64,000 nucleotides of DNA from Aphanothece cf. minutissima CCALA 015 (lineage in GTDB: Bacteria > Cyanobacteriota > Cyanobacteriia > PCC-6307 > Cyanobiaceae): assembly GCA_003003925.1 (NCBI GenBank), contig PVWP01000001.1:186001-250000 (forward strand), in the 5' to 3' direction. A program made the translations under genes and the position numbers. Shown here piece by piece: positions 26,701-35,228 of the stretch. The notes under the pieces are model-generated. The model saw nothing but the letters and a program-made list of their open reading frames with translations. It made no database searches and was not told the origin of the DNA. Positions within the stretch are counted from its first letter, which is position 1. Each line of letters begins with the position of its first letter.

Positions 26701-27984
26701 GCCCGACTGGGTCCCGGCAGGATCGGTGGTGTCCACGATCACCGTCTGGCCGCCGTTGAGGGCGGTGTTGATCAGCCCCACATCGATCAGTGACGCGGAG
26801 CCCGGCAGCCCCCCACCGGAACCGCCGGGGGGAGCGCCGCCACCCGATCCGCTGGGAACGATGGCGATGTCGCGGGGATCGATGAGCCAGGTGCCCCCCC
26901 GCCCCCGCGCCGCCGACAGATCCGGGGCGGCGGAGAGCGTCAGGCGGCTGGCCGAGGTTTCGACGAAGCCGCCATCGCCACCCTGGGGACCGCCCCGGGC
27001 GCTGATGACCCCTTGGACCTCGGCCCGTTCCCTGCCCAGGATCTCGATGGTCCCGCCCTGACCCGCGCCGCCGGCGTCCGCCCGCAGGCTCGAACCGGCC
27101 ATCGAGACCCGTTCCCCGGACAGCCGGATGCTGCCGCCGGCCGGACCGGACACCTCCACCGTGCTGTCCTGGAGCGACACCTCCTGCCCCTGCAGGGCCA
27201 CGGTCCCCCCGGGCGCCTGCAGCCGGGCTCCCCCCAGCAGCACATGGCCGCCCTGGGCATCCAGCAGCAGGCCCCCATCGACGGTGAGCAGGCCGCCGTC
27301 GATGGCCAGATCCCCCTGGGCGGTGAGGCCCAGCTGGGTCAGGGCGGCCGGATCGGTGCCCAGGCCGGCCGCACCCAGGGCCGGGGCGCCCACCAGGGCG
27401 GCGGCCGCGGCGGCCGTGGTGCCGAGCACGTCGAAGCGCCCCTCGCCCACCCGCAGGCTGGTGGCGGTCGTCAGGTTGAGCTGCTGGACATTGCCGAACG
27501 TGCCGGCGCCGCTGAGCCGGATTCCCCCCGGCGAGAGCCAGACCAGGCTGGCCGGTTGGCTCAGGGTGACGGCCTTGTCGATGAAGCTGCCCAGGGGGTG
27601 GGTGACCCCCACCATCACGTTGCGATGCCCGCCCACATCCAGCGTGACGCCGGTGATGCCGCCGCGGGTATCGAAGGCGGAGAAACGGTGAAAGAGATTG
27701 GCCCCGGCGGACGTGCCCCCACGGATCGCACAGGCACCGCCGAAGCAACTGCCGCCCAGCTGGCCATTGACCACAGTGCCGAGGCCGAGGCTGCCGCCGG
27801 TGGCGGTGATCTCACCGGCGGCAACGGGGGAAGCCAGCAGCCCGATCACGACGGTGAGCCCCAGGGGCGTGAAGGGGGAGCGCCGTTGCGTCAGCCGAAC
27901 CGGACAAATGAAGCGAATCCAGCCCAACTTACCGGATAAAAAGTAGCGGTTGTTACTCAAGATGGGGGCCACATCCCACCACAA
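23782..27984 (-). CDS. Two-partner secretion exoprotein (FHA-type TPS domain) with C-terminal CHAT protease domain
   Basis: 1400 residues. A signal sequence (~38-56, LGLTVVIGLLASPVAAG) leads into a TPS/haemagglutinin secretion domain (~57-190: ANLFHRFSAFDTRGG, VWLSPGGIRLSGAGTFGNVQQLNL) and a long Gly/Ser/Ala-rich beta-helix-like passenger. A Pro-rich linker (~830-870, repeats of PPVTP) is followed by a CHAT domain (~1110-1395) with the catalytic dyad His1238 (LHVATHAEF) and Cys1283 (LSACRTALGD), plus GTLWYVDD and HPYFWAGVQLIG. CHAT proteases are caspase-like. This one should be exported by the TpsB pore encoded divergently at 28159. The start is uncertain: TTG 27984 opens the frame, TTG 27927 is nearer the signal peptide. 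Confidence 0.9.
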   Translation of the reverse strand: MWWDVAPILSNNRYFLSGKLGWIRFICPVRLTQRRSPFTPLGLTVVIGLLASPVAAGEITATGGSLGLGTVVNGQLGGSCFGGACAIRGGTSAGANLFHRFSAFDTRGGITGVTLDVGGHRNVMVGVTHPLGSFIDKAVTLSQPASLVWLSPGGIRLSGAGTFGNVQQLNLTTATSLRVGEGRFDVLGTTAAAAAALVGAPALGAAGLGTDPAALTQLGLTAQGDLAIDGGLLTVDGGLLLDAQGGHVLLGGARLQAPGGTVALQGQEVSLQDSTVEVSGPAGGSIRLSGERVSMAGSSLRADAGGAGQGGTIEILGRERAEVQGVISARGGPQGGDGGFVETSASRLTLSAAPDLSAARGRGGTWLIDPRDIAIVPSGSGGGAPPGGSGGGLPGSASLIDVGLINTALNGGQTVIVDTTDPAGTQSGTISLLAPVEKTAGANAALELRADGDILINVPGVDPAAFSNTSAGGRLDVDLWYQKSADPSTPAGSISWQKGAVDINTGTLRTFQGASRIDGNIELTGAFEPFQLRSGTLRTGEFSWSPSSVGAIQLGLLNDPRPAVLDVSRRYFQGPGRTVTAFSTALLRIGPSAQSSGIDRGTVTDPTPVKTTRINVATGATLALNQATIAGPNLAVESGAQLQLSGTTRLAALQNAGSIVIGPSATLDLQSAVVSPGSSIVLQGTGAARLRIDDNTFRNEGTIQGSGLIEVDSSLGTFINEGSPLPGAPVATLDPVGSLRVRAASLTLGADSQLLFDLSTADQLSVFGDTLLGGGLEVASPPVVGVITPSELIRARGISGAFDPARVSLAVGFTLQGVVTTGDPQLPFSFGGDLAATPAPPPAPPDPPVTPIPPVSPTPPVTPAPPQTVTAPGATAPGASSPFSPSSPSFLLPDLGYRIFPSTQTTPFGSTLTSSRRGVGSDALAVNLSEADFSLTGGSLPVPGPLSVTTTSLSPALVAAAITDGDQQRTEDVRRTLGDVGTAGESGGTLRLEELQQLLSKASQKGGQEDERFNPAVLMVSFTEQKPVAGQEPKPVADQEPGAAGATGPKPANSFLDLILLSRRGEPVGKRVELSRERFGDQLRALYRQLARLEPLQVDNPQSPSRQIHRALIEPIAAELRAKGITTLVIVADRGLQGLPFAALHDGTSYFGDRYGFSITPSLNLTSFGPPRQTRGRVLAAGASEFEGLSPLPLVPEELAGIPEGVGVDRFLNRSFSPEVLLSKAADPRYERLHVATHAEFMPGGPSQARIYTGTGSVSLQEFARLRQQRSGSPLELFVLSACRTALGDSDSELGFAGLALQAGSRSAIGTLWYVDDVATSAYFLQLYRFLDQGMQKAEALRSTRQAMSTGKVRLEGDKVIGSDGLPLLTELSPSQRRRIAAGVTHPYFWAGVQLIGTPW

Positions 27985-28074
27985 CCAGTAGCTTCCCTAG
28001 GCGCTGACGGCTGAAACTCTGGCGGGCTCATTGGTCGCGTCACTGGCTGGGTGATCATTCGCGTATCCGCACAC

Positions 28075-28096
28075 ATCAGGCGGCACTCCGCCTGAT
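28075..28096. promoter_or_regulatory. Perfect 9-bp inverted repeat in the tpsA/tpsB divergent intergenic region
   Basis: ATCAGGCGG, four bases CACT, then CCGCCTGAT, located 63 bp before the TpsB start and about 91 bp before the TpsA frame. It has no U-tract and sits between divergent genes, so a shared operator or a leader hairpin of tpsB is more likely than a terminator. Which of the two is not decidable from sequence. Confidence 0.5.
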
Positions 28097-28158
28097 CTCA
28101 TCGACTCTTCAGCAAGCTACCAGCCTGTCTTTCTGAGCGGGAACTCGGCCCACCCTGA

Positions 28159-29871
28159 ATGCTCCTCCTTCTCGCCCAGTTGGTGGCCCCGCCCCTCCAG
28201 GATGGTCCGATCCGCCTTCCGGCCGCCCCCCGCCCGTTCGAGCGTCCCGCTCCCGCCGAACCCCAGCCGGCCCCTCCGATCGACGTCCGCCCCCTGGAGG
28301 CCCCCGCCCCCCAGCCCGACGGCAGTGCACCGCCGCCGGCCGGCCCCGCCGCCCCGGATCCAGGCCCCCAGGCACAGGCACCCCTGCCGGAGATCCGCGG
28401 GCTGACGCTCTACAGCCCCGAGCAGGTGGCCGCGATCCTGGCCGAATGTCGCCGGATCGCCGCTGCCACCGAACGGCTGAAGGCCTGCGCCGTGGCCCTG
28501 AGCACCCGGCTCGTCTTCGACGGGTACGTCAGCAGCCGGGTCTATGTGGTGAGCGACCCGGCGCCCGGGTATCTCGATGTGGTGGAAGGCCGGGTGGTCG
28601 GCATCCAGGTCTCGGGCAGCGATCCCTGGCTGAACCGCCGCGTCGGCCGGCTGCTGCGGCCCCTGCGAGGCCAGATCCTGCGGCTGTCCACGGTGGAGCT
28701 GCAGCTGCAGCTGCTCAAGAGCCAGCCGGGCATCGGCAGTGTGCGGGGCACCCTGGCGCGGCTGGGCAGCGATCCCTCCGAAGGGGTGTTCCGCGTTGCC
28801 GTGGAGCCGTCCAAGGAGCCCTGGCAGGGGGATCTGGCCCTGCGCAATGACGGCAACAGCGGCTCGGGGGAGTTCCGCGCCGTGGCCACGCTGCTGAAGC
28901 CGAGCCTGCTGCAGCGCGGGGACACCCTGCTGATCTACAGCGAGCTCAATGCCACCGACAGCCCGGAGCTGGGCGCCGCCATCGCCTCCCTCAGCTACAC
29001 CTACCCCCTCAGCGACAGCGTCAGCCTCACCGGCGGCCTCGGCTTCAGCCGCCGCAACCTGGTGGAACTGCCCGCCCCGGCCGACGGGTTCTCCACCAGC
29101 CAGTACCAGGCCCTGGCCCAGTTCGAGTGGGTGTTCCGCGAATCCCTCAGCCAGCGCTGGAGCCTCTTCGCCGGCTACAGCAACAGCCGCAGCAATATCT
29201 ACGAACAGGGCAGCGCCCTGCCGGCCTCGGTGCCCGCCAGCATCCGCGCCCCCGCCGGCGGCTACCTGCGGCTCGGCGTCAACGGCAGCGGCGCCGGCCG
29301 CCACAGCAGCTGGAGCGGCAGCGCTTACCTGCTGCAGGGCATCGCCGCGGCGACCCCGGCTGTTCAGCGCCAGGAACTGGCCGAAGCAGGCATCGTGGCG
29401 GGCCGGGCCACCGCCATCGGCGGCCTCCTCTCCGCCTCCTGGACGGTCTCCCCCCGCTGGCAGGTCAACCTGCGGACCGCCGCCCAGCTGGCCTTCGCCC
29501 CGCTGACCTCCTCGATGCAGTTCACCCTCGGCTCCGATGTGGGCCTGCGCGGACTGCCCGGCCAGCTGATCAGCGGTGACAGCGGCTGGCTGGCCAGCAC
29601 CGAGGCCGTCTGGACGTTCTGGGACAGCAGGACCAGCGCCCTCCAGCTGGTCCCCTTCATCGGGGCCGGCGGCGTCCGCACCAGCTTCAGCGGTGGCTCC
29701 TTCGGCGACACGGTGGGCTCCGGCGGGCTGTTGCTGCGCTGGCTGGCCAGCAACCACTGGTCGCTGGAGCTGGGCTGGGCCGTGCCCTTCTCCACCACCG
29801 ACAACCTGGGCCCCTGGAACGACTGGCTCCTGGGCCAGGGGCTCTACACCCGGGTGAACTACCGCTTCTGA
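28159..29871 (+). CDS. TpsB/ShlB-family outer-membrane transporter (POTRA + beta-barrel)
   Basis: 570 residues. A short hydrophobic start, a ~60-residue Pro/Ala-rich spacer, a POTRA-like region (~78-195: EIRGLTLYSPEQVAAIL, DGYVSSRVYVVSDPAPGYLDVVEG, LRLSTVELQLQLLKSQPGIG), then a 16-strand-type barrel ending in the terminal aromatic signature YTRVNYRF. The conserved lid/barrel motif is seen as FTLGSDVGLRGLPGQLISGDSG. It is the expected partner of the divergent FHA-CHAT exoprotein. An unusually short signal sequence suggests the true start may lie slightly upstream, though no better codon is evident. Confidence 0.93.
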   Translation: MLLLLAQLVAPPLQDGPIRLPAAPRPFERPAPAEPQPAPPIDVRPLEAPAPQPDGSAPPPAGPAAPDPGPQAQAPLPEIRGLTLYSPEQVAAILAECRRIAAATERLKACAVALSTRLVFDGYVSSRVYVVSDPAPGYLDVVEGRVVGIQVSGSDPWLNRRVGRLLRPLRGQILRLSTVELQLQLLKSQPGIGSVRGTLARLGSDPSEGVFRVAVEPSKEPWQGDLALRNDGNSGSGEFRAVATLLKPSLLQRGDTLLIYSELNATDSPELGAAIASLSYTYPLSDSVSLTGGLGFSRRNLVELPAPADGFSTSQYQALAQFEWVFRESLSQRWSLFAGYSNSRSNIYEQGSALPASVPASIRAPAGGYLRLGVNGSGAGRHSSWSGSAYLLQGIAAATPAVQRQELAEAGIVAGRATAIGGLLSASWTVSPRWQVNLRTAAQLAFAPLTSSMQFTLGSDVGLRGLPGQLISGDSGWLASTEAVWTFWDSRTSALQLVPFIGAGGVRTSFSGGSFGDTVGSGGLLLRWLASNHWSLELGWAVPFSTTDNLGPWNDWLLGQGLYTRVNYRF

Positions 29872-29888
29872 GCCTCAGCCGCCCAGCT

Positions 29889-32570
29889 TCAGCCGCCACC
29901 CAGCTGGGCGGTCAGCAGCCGACGGGCCTCCGCCAGCGCCCCATCGAGGGCGGCGCCGTCCCGCCCTCCCGCCTGGGCCAGCTGGGGCCGGCCACCGCCG
30001 CCGCCGCCGCAAAGCTTGGCGATGCCACCGATGAAGGCCCCCGCCTTGGCCCCGGAGGCCACCACCGCGGGGCCGAAGGCCGCCACCAGGATCACCTTGC
30101 CCAGCTCCGCCGTGTCCGGCAGGCCGCCGAGCACCACCGCCGCCCCCTCCCCGAGCTGCTGCTGCAGGCGCTGGGCGGCCTCCTGCAGGCCGGCGCCGTC
30201 GACGCCATCGAGGCGCTCCACCAGCAGCCGATGGGAACCGAGCGCTTCGGCCCGCTCCGCCAGGGCACTGGCCTTGGCCGCCGCCAGGGCCCCCCGCGCC
30301 GCCGCCAGCTCCTTGAGGGTGGCCCGCAGCTCCTCGCCCTGGAGGGCCACCCGCTCGAGGATCTCGCCCGGCTGGGCCTTGAAGCGGTCGGCCAGCTCAC
30401 GCACCACCCGGTCGCGCTCCCGCAGGTAGGGGAGCAGGGCGGGGCCGGCCACGGCCTCGATGCGGCGGATTCCCGCCGCCACCCCCGTCTCGGCGACGAT
30501 CCGGAACAGGCCGATCTCGGCGGTGTTGGCGACGTGGGTGCCGCCGCAGAGCTCCATGGAGACGCCGGGCACGTCCACCACCCGCACGACCTCGCCGTAC
30601 TTCTCACCGAACATGGCCACGGCGCCGGCGGCCCGGGCCCGTTCCAGGGCCATCTCCGCCACCTCCAGGGGATGGGCCTCGGCGATCCAGCCGTTGACCA
30701 GGTCCTCGATCTGCTCCAGCTCGTCCGGGGTCAGGGCCCGGGGGCAGTGGAAGTCGAAGCGCAGCCGGTCGAAATCCACCAGGGAGCCCGCCTGGGAGAT
30801 GCCGTCATCGACCACCTGCTTCAGGGCCGCCTGCAGCAGGTGGGTGGCGGTGTGGTGGGCCTGGGCGCGGCGGCGGCAGCTGCGATCCACCCGGGCCTGC
30901 ACCACATCGCCCACCGCCAGACGGCCGCGCTCGATCCGGCCGCTGTGGACGAACACGCTGCGGTTGCGGCTTACCGCCTCGATGGCCACGATCAGGCCTC
31001 CCCCGACCCCGGCACCCCCCTTCCCGGCCAGCAGCACGCCCCGGTCGCCCACCTGGCCGCCCGATTCGCCATAGAAGGGAGTGCTGTCGAGCACGATCTG
31101 CACCGCATCGCCGGCGGCGGCGGCGGTGGCCGGTTCCCCGTTCACCACCAGGGCCAGCACGCACGCCACCTGGTCGAGGGCCTCGTAGCCACGGAAGTCG
31201 GTGGGCTCGAGCGCACCGGCCACCTGCTCGATCGCCCCCTGCAGGGTGAGGTCGATGCTCACGGCCGCCGCCTTGGCCCGCTGCCGCTGGCGTTCCATGG
31301 CCGCCTCGAAGCCGTCCAGATCCACCGTCAGGCCGTGCTCCTCGGCGATCTCCGCGGTGAGCTCCAGCGGAAAGCCGTAGGTGTCGTAGAGCTCGAAGGC
31401 CGCGTCGCCGCTGATGCGCTCCGGCCGGGCGGCGAGCACCTCGGCCAGCAGCTTCTCGCCCCGCTCCAGGGTGTCCAGGAAGCGGGCCTCCTCCCGCACC
31501 AGCTCCGCCAGGATCACCTCGCGGCGCTCCGGCAGCTGGGGATGGGCCGCGGCCATCAGCTCGATCGCCGCCTCCCCCATGACCGCCAGGAAGGGACGGT
31601 CGATGCCCAGCAGCCGGCCATGGCGCACGACCCGGCGCAGCAGACGGCGCAGGACGTAACCCCGGCCCAGGTTGGAGGCGGTGACGCCGTCGGCGATCAG
31701 CTGGGTGATGGCCCGGCTGTGGTCGCCGATCACCTTGAGGGAGGTCTGGGCGCGGGCGTCGAGGGCGCGGTAATCGACCCCTGCCAGCGCGGCGGCGGCT
31801 TGCACCAGCGGATAGATGAGGTCGGTCTCGTAGTTGTTCGGCACCTGCTGCAGGATCTGGGCCATGCGCTCCAGACCCATGCCGGTGTCGATGCTGCGCC
31901 GGGCCAGGGGCGTGAGGGTGCCGGCCGCGTCGCGGTTGTACTGCATGAACACCAGGTTGTAGAACTCGATGAAGCGGCTGTCGTCCTCCAGGTCGATGCC
32001 GTCGTCACCCCGTTCCGGGTGGAAGTCGTAGTAGATCTCGGAGCAGGGGCCACAGGGGCCGGTGGGGCCGGAGGCCCAGAAGTTGTCGGCCTCGTCCATG
32101 CGGATGATCCGCTTCGGATCCACCCCCACGGCGTCACGCCAGATGGCGGCGGCCTCGTCGTCCTCCCGGAAGACGCTGACCACCAGGTGGGCCGGATCGA
32201 GGCCGAACACCTCGGTGGTGAGCTCCCAGGCCCAGGCGATCGCCTCCTCCTTGAAATAGTCGCCGAAGGAGAAGTTCCCCAGCATCTCGAAGAAGGTGTG
32301 GTGCCGGGCCGTGCGGCCCACGTTCTCGATGTCGTTGGTGCGGATGCACTTCTGGCTGCTGGTGGCCCGGGGGGCCGGCGGCGCGGCCTGGCCGAGGAAC
32401 ACCGGCTTGAACGGCAGCATGCCGGCGATGGTGAGCAGCACCGTCGGGTCGTCGGGCACCAGGGAGGCGCTGGCCATCCGCCGGTGCCCCCGCTGCTCGT
32501 AGAACGCCAGGAAGGCCTCCCGGATCTCGGCTCCGCTGCGGGGCCTGGGGCGGGTGGAATCGGCAGCCAT
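29889..32570 (-). CDS. alaS: Alanyl-tRNA synthetase
   Basis: Charges tRNA(Ala) and edits misacylated Ser/Gly. 893 residues. Motif 1 region [18 protein letters not shown], then [44 protein letters not shown], editing-domain zinc motifs [12 protein letters not shown] and [15 protein letters not shown], and the C-terminal DHHA1/oligomerisation region with [21 protein letters not shown] 32570 (MAADSTRP) is chosen; the frame extends upstream only as low-complexity sequence. Length is normal. Confidence 0.97.
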   Translation of the reverse strand: MAADSTRPRPRSGAEIREAFLAFYEQRGHRRMASASLVPDDPTVLLTIAGMLPFKPVFLGQAAPPAPRATSSQKCIRTNDIENVGRTARHHTFFEMLGNFSFGDYFKEEAIAWAWELTTEVFGLDPAHLVVSVFREDDEAAAIWRDAVGVDPKRIIRMDEADNFWASGPTGPCGPCSEIYYDFHPERGDDGIDLEDDSRFIEFYNLVFMQYNRDAAGTLTPLARRSIDTGMGLERMAQILQQVPNNYETDLIYPLVQAAAALAGVDYRALDARAQTSLKVIGDHSRAITQLIADGVTASNLGRGYVLRRLLRRVVRHGRLLGIDRPFLAVMGEAAIELMAAAHPQLPERREVILAELVREEARFLDTLERGEKLLAEVLAARPERISGDAAFELYDTYGFPLELTAEIAEEHGLTVDLDGFEAAMERQRQRAKAAAVSIDLTLQGAIEQVAGALEPTDFRGYEALDQVACVLALVVNGEPATAAAAGDAVQIVLDSTPFYGESGGQVGDRGVLLAGKGGAGVGGGLIVAIEAVSRNRSVFVHSGRIERGRLAVGDVVQARVDRSCRRRAQAHHTATHLLQAALKQVVDDGISQAGSLVDFDRLRFDFHCPRALTPDELEQIEDLVNGWIAEAHPLEVAEMALERARAAGAVAMFGEKYGEVVRVVDVPGVSMELCGGTHVANTAEIGLFRIVAETGVAAGIRRIEAVAGPALLPYLRERDRVVRELADRFKAQPGEILERVALQGEELRATLKELAAARGALAAAKASALAERAEALGSHRLLVERLDGVDGAGLQEAAQRLQQQLGEGAAVVLGGLPDTAELGKVILVAAFGPAVVASGAKAGAFIGGIAKLCGGGGGGRPQLAQAGGRDGAALDGALAEARRLLTAQLGGG

Positions 32571-32709
32571 CACGACAACGCAGGGAGAGGTCCTGGGACA
32601 GGCATGATCGCCCAGCGCGGGGGCCCGGAGTCGCCCCGGCGGCCTCAGTCGTGCTCCATCAGCAGCAGCTGGAGGCTCGCCCGGCAGCTCCAGGATGACG
32701 TTTGGATGA

Positions 32710-34530
32710 TCAGGCCTGGGGCCCCAGCAGGGCGTCCAGATCGACCGCATCGATCTGGGCGATGGCCATGAAGCGCTCCGCGTAGGTGAGGTACACCCCG
32801 GATCGCAGGAACAGTTCGAACAGGTCCGCATCGATGCGGCCGCGGTCCCGCAGGCCGGCCAGGATCGCCAGGGACTGGGACAGGGGCATCCCCTGCTTGT
32901 AAGGCCGATCGGCGGCGGTCAGGGCCTCGAAGATGTCGGCGATGGCCAGGATCCGGGCCGGGATCGACAGCTGTTCCGCCCCCAGCCCCCGGGGGTAGCC
33001 GCGGCCGTCGAGGGTTTCGTGGTGCCCCCCCGCAATCTCCGCCACGCGAGCCAGGGAGGGGGGAAAGGCCATGCTCTCCAGCATCACGATCGTGTGGATC
33101 ATGTGCTCGCGGATCTTGTAGATCTCCTCCGGGGTCAGGGTGCCCCTGGCCACCGAGAGGTTGTGGAGCTCGCCGCGGTTGTAGAGCAGCTCCGGCACCG
33201 CCAGGTTGAAGCCCCAGCGGGCTTCCGGCACCTCCTCGGCCGGCCGGGGGATGCGGTGCTGGGGGGCGTCGCTGAGCAGGGTCTCCCGGGCGGGCAGGGG
33301 CGGCGACGGCCCGCCATAGCGGGCCTGCTCCTCCCAGCCCAGGCCGATCCTGTCGTCGAAGTGGCGCCACCAGGTGCGTTCCGCCAGCCGCCGGAGCTGG
33401 GCGAGATCCTCCGGGTCGGTGCCTTCGCTGCCCAGGTTGCAGCGGGCCACGCAGGCGAAATCCGCCTGCAGCTCCTGCTCCAGCCGGGCGTAGTCCCGCT
33501 GCAGGGCCTCCGGATCACCGCCCGCCAGCAGACCCTCCAGCAGGGCGATGCGCCCGTCCCGGAGCAGCACCTCGAAGCGGGTGCGGATCTCGTGCAGCCG
33601 GTTGACGGGGGCGTCCAGCTTGGTGGCCTTCTCCACCACCGCCTCGGGGGTCACGATCTTGCCGCAGTCGTGCAGCCACGCCGCCGTGCGGAACTCCCGG
33701 CGTTCGGCTTCCCCCTGGAAGCGGAAAGCGGCCAGGGGCCCCGCCTCGGTGGCCTCCGCCGCCTCCGCCAGCAACAGGGCCAGCTCCGGCACCCGGGAAC
33801 AGTGGCGGCCGGTGTGGGAACTGCGGGCATCGATCGCTCCCGCCAGCAGGGCGATCATCGAATCGATCTGCCGCTGCTGCCCCTCCAGCGCCTGGGTGCG
33901 CTCGACGCAGACGGCCGCCAGGGCGGCCAGGGCCTCGATCAGCTGCTGGTCGCCGGCGTCGTAGGGGCGGACGAGCGCGGCGGCCGTCTCAGGGGTGAGC
34001 ACCGAGCCCGCCTCCCGTTTGCGGTTGATCAGCTGCATCACCCCGACCACCTCCCCGGCCATGGTCCGCAGCGGCACCACCAGCATCGAGACCGCCCGGT
34101 AGCCCATGCGGCGATCCAGTTCGGCGTCGAAGCGGTAGGGGCGGTCGGCGGGAATCGCGTAGACGTCGGGCAGGTTGAGCACCTCGCCGTGCAGGGCCGT
34201 CCAGCCCACCAGCCGCTCAGGGGTGATCGGGAAGCGCACGTCCAGCAGGCTGGCGTCGATGCCGGTGTCGCCGGCGGCCAGGGAGCTGTTCTGGAAGGCG
34301 GTGAACCAGAGCCGCTTCTCCCCCTTCTCCTCCTCCACCAGGTAGATGCTGCCGGCATCGCTCAAGGTGAGATCCCTGGAGCTGGAGAGGATCTGCCGCA
34401 GCAGGGCCGGCAGGTTGAGCGCCCCGCTGATGGCGGTGGCGATCTGGAGCATCTCCGGCAGCGCGCGCCGGGCCTGGTGGGCGTCGGAGGCGTGCGGTGG
34501 CGGATGGGCGGCGCTCAAGGGGGTGGCCAA
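32710..34530 (-). CDS. GAF / HD-GYP domain protein (candidate c-di-GMP phosphodiesterase)
   Basis: About 606 residues. A GAF domain ([54 protein letters not shown]) is followed by an HD-GYP module with [15 protein letters not shown], the HD pair in [13 protein letters not shown] and the signature [17 protein letters not shown] ~130-residue insertion lies between the HD motif and the GYP part, seen in many cyanobacterial homologues. HD-GYP enzymes cleave c-di-GMP to pGpG or GMP. The start is unclear: the frame opens at 34731 with 67 Pro/Arg-rich residues; I use TTG 34530, with TTG 34518 and GTG 34590 as alternatives. It is divergent from the membrane protein at 34731. Confidence 0.85.
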   Translation of the reverse strand: MATPLSAAHPPPHASDAHQARRALPEMLQIATAISGALNLPALLRQILSSSRDLTLSDAGSIYLVEEEKGEKRLWFTAFQNSSLAAGDTGIDASLLDVRFPITPERLVGWTALHGEVLNLPDVYAIPADRPYRFDAELDRRMGYRAVSMLVVPLRTMAGEVVGVMQLINRKREAGSVLTPETAAALVRPYDAGDQQLIEALAALAAVCVERTQALEGQQRQIDSMIALLAGAIDARSSHTGRHCSRVPELALLLAEAAEATEAGPLAAFRFQGEAERREFRTAAWLHDCGKIVTPEAVVEKATKLDAPVNRLHEIRTRFEVLLRDGRIALLEGLLAGGDPEALQRDYARLEQELQADFACVARCNLGSEGTDPEDLAQLRRLAERTWWRHFDDRIGLGWEEQARYGGPSPPLPARETLLSDAPQHRIPRPAEEVPEARWGFNLAVPELLYNRGELHNLSVARGTLTPEEIYKIREHMIHTIVMLESMAFPPSLARVAEIAGGHHETLDGRGYPRGLGAEQLSIPARILAIADIFEALTAADRPYKQGMPLSQSLAILAGLRDRGRIDADLFELFLRSGVYLTYAERFMAIAQIDAVDLDALLGPQA

Positions 34531-34730
34531 CCGTGGTGGGGTCGGTGTCCTGCCCGGCAGCAGGAACGCGTGACTGGGCCAGGGAAACACCGGAACCCCG
34601 TGAGGGCAATGGCGGGCAGGGCCTGGGGCCCGCAGGCGTCGGTTCGTACCGGAGGGGCCGGGCGAAAGGGGCTGGGTGGGGGCGCGGAGAAGGGGTTGTG
34701 CTGGTTGCCCTGCTGGGTGGGGCAGCACCA

Positions 34731-35228
34731 ATGAATAATGTAAGCCTGCCGGTGGCCAGGCATGATCGGGCCATCGCCATGGCCTTGCCGTTGACCCAGG
34801 CGTCCGACGATTCCCGTGCCCGTCTGCGGCTGCAGTCCCTGTCGTGGGCGCTGCTGGGCGGACTCGCCGCCGCCCTGATCGGCCTGCCGGCCGGCCTGGA
34901 GAGCGGGCTGCGATCGGCGGGCTGCGGCTTCTTCTACGGCCTGCTGGCCTTCCACCTCCAGCGTGTCGATCCGGATGACGACCATCTGGCCGCCGGCCTG
35001 GTGGGGGCGGTCTGCGGCATCCGCAGCCTCGGTGGGCCCGTGGCGGTCACCCCCCTGGCCCTGCCGGTCCCGGCGATCCATTCCCTGCTGCACCAGCCCC
35101 TGGCCAGTGGGGCGATCAGCGGGATCCTCGAGCTGCTGCGCGGCTGGCTGCCGCTCTGGCTGCCCCTGATCGGCAGCGCCCTGCTGCTGCAGGCCGCCCA
35201 GCGCCTCCTGCCGGCCCTGCGGCCATGA
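34731..35228 (+). CDS. Small membrane protein upstream of SNF2 helicase
   Basis: A 165-residue protein with about four hydrophobic segments (SWALLGGLAAALIGLPAGL, GFFYGLLAF, GLVGAVCGI, LWLPLIGSALLLQAA) and no recognisable catalytic motif. ATG 34731 opens it; ATG 34779 is an alternative. Its stop overlaps the helicase start (ATGA at 35225-35228), so the two are translationally coupled, although a functional link between an integral membrane protein and a SNF2 helicase is unclear. Confidence 0.75.
   Translation: MNNVSLPVARHDRAIAMALPLTQASDDSRARLRLQSLSWALLGGLAAALIGLPAGLESGLRSAGCGFFYGLLAFHLQRVDPDDDHLAAGLVGAVCGIRSLGGPVAVTPLALPVPAIHSLLHQPLASGAISGILELLRGWLPLWLPLIGSALLLQAAQRLLPALRP

Noticed and set aside
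29889..32831. alaS start at 32831
   Set aside because: The extra 87 codons are low-complexity and unlike AlaRS N-termini; MAADSTRP at 32570 gives the normal length.
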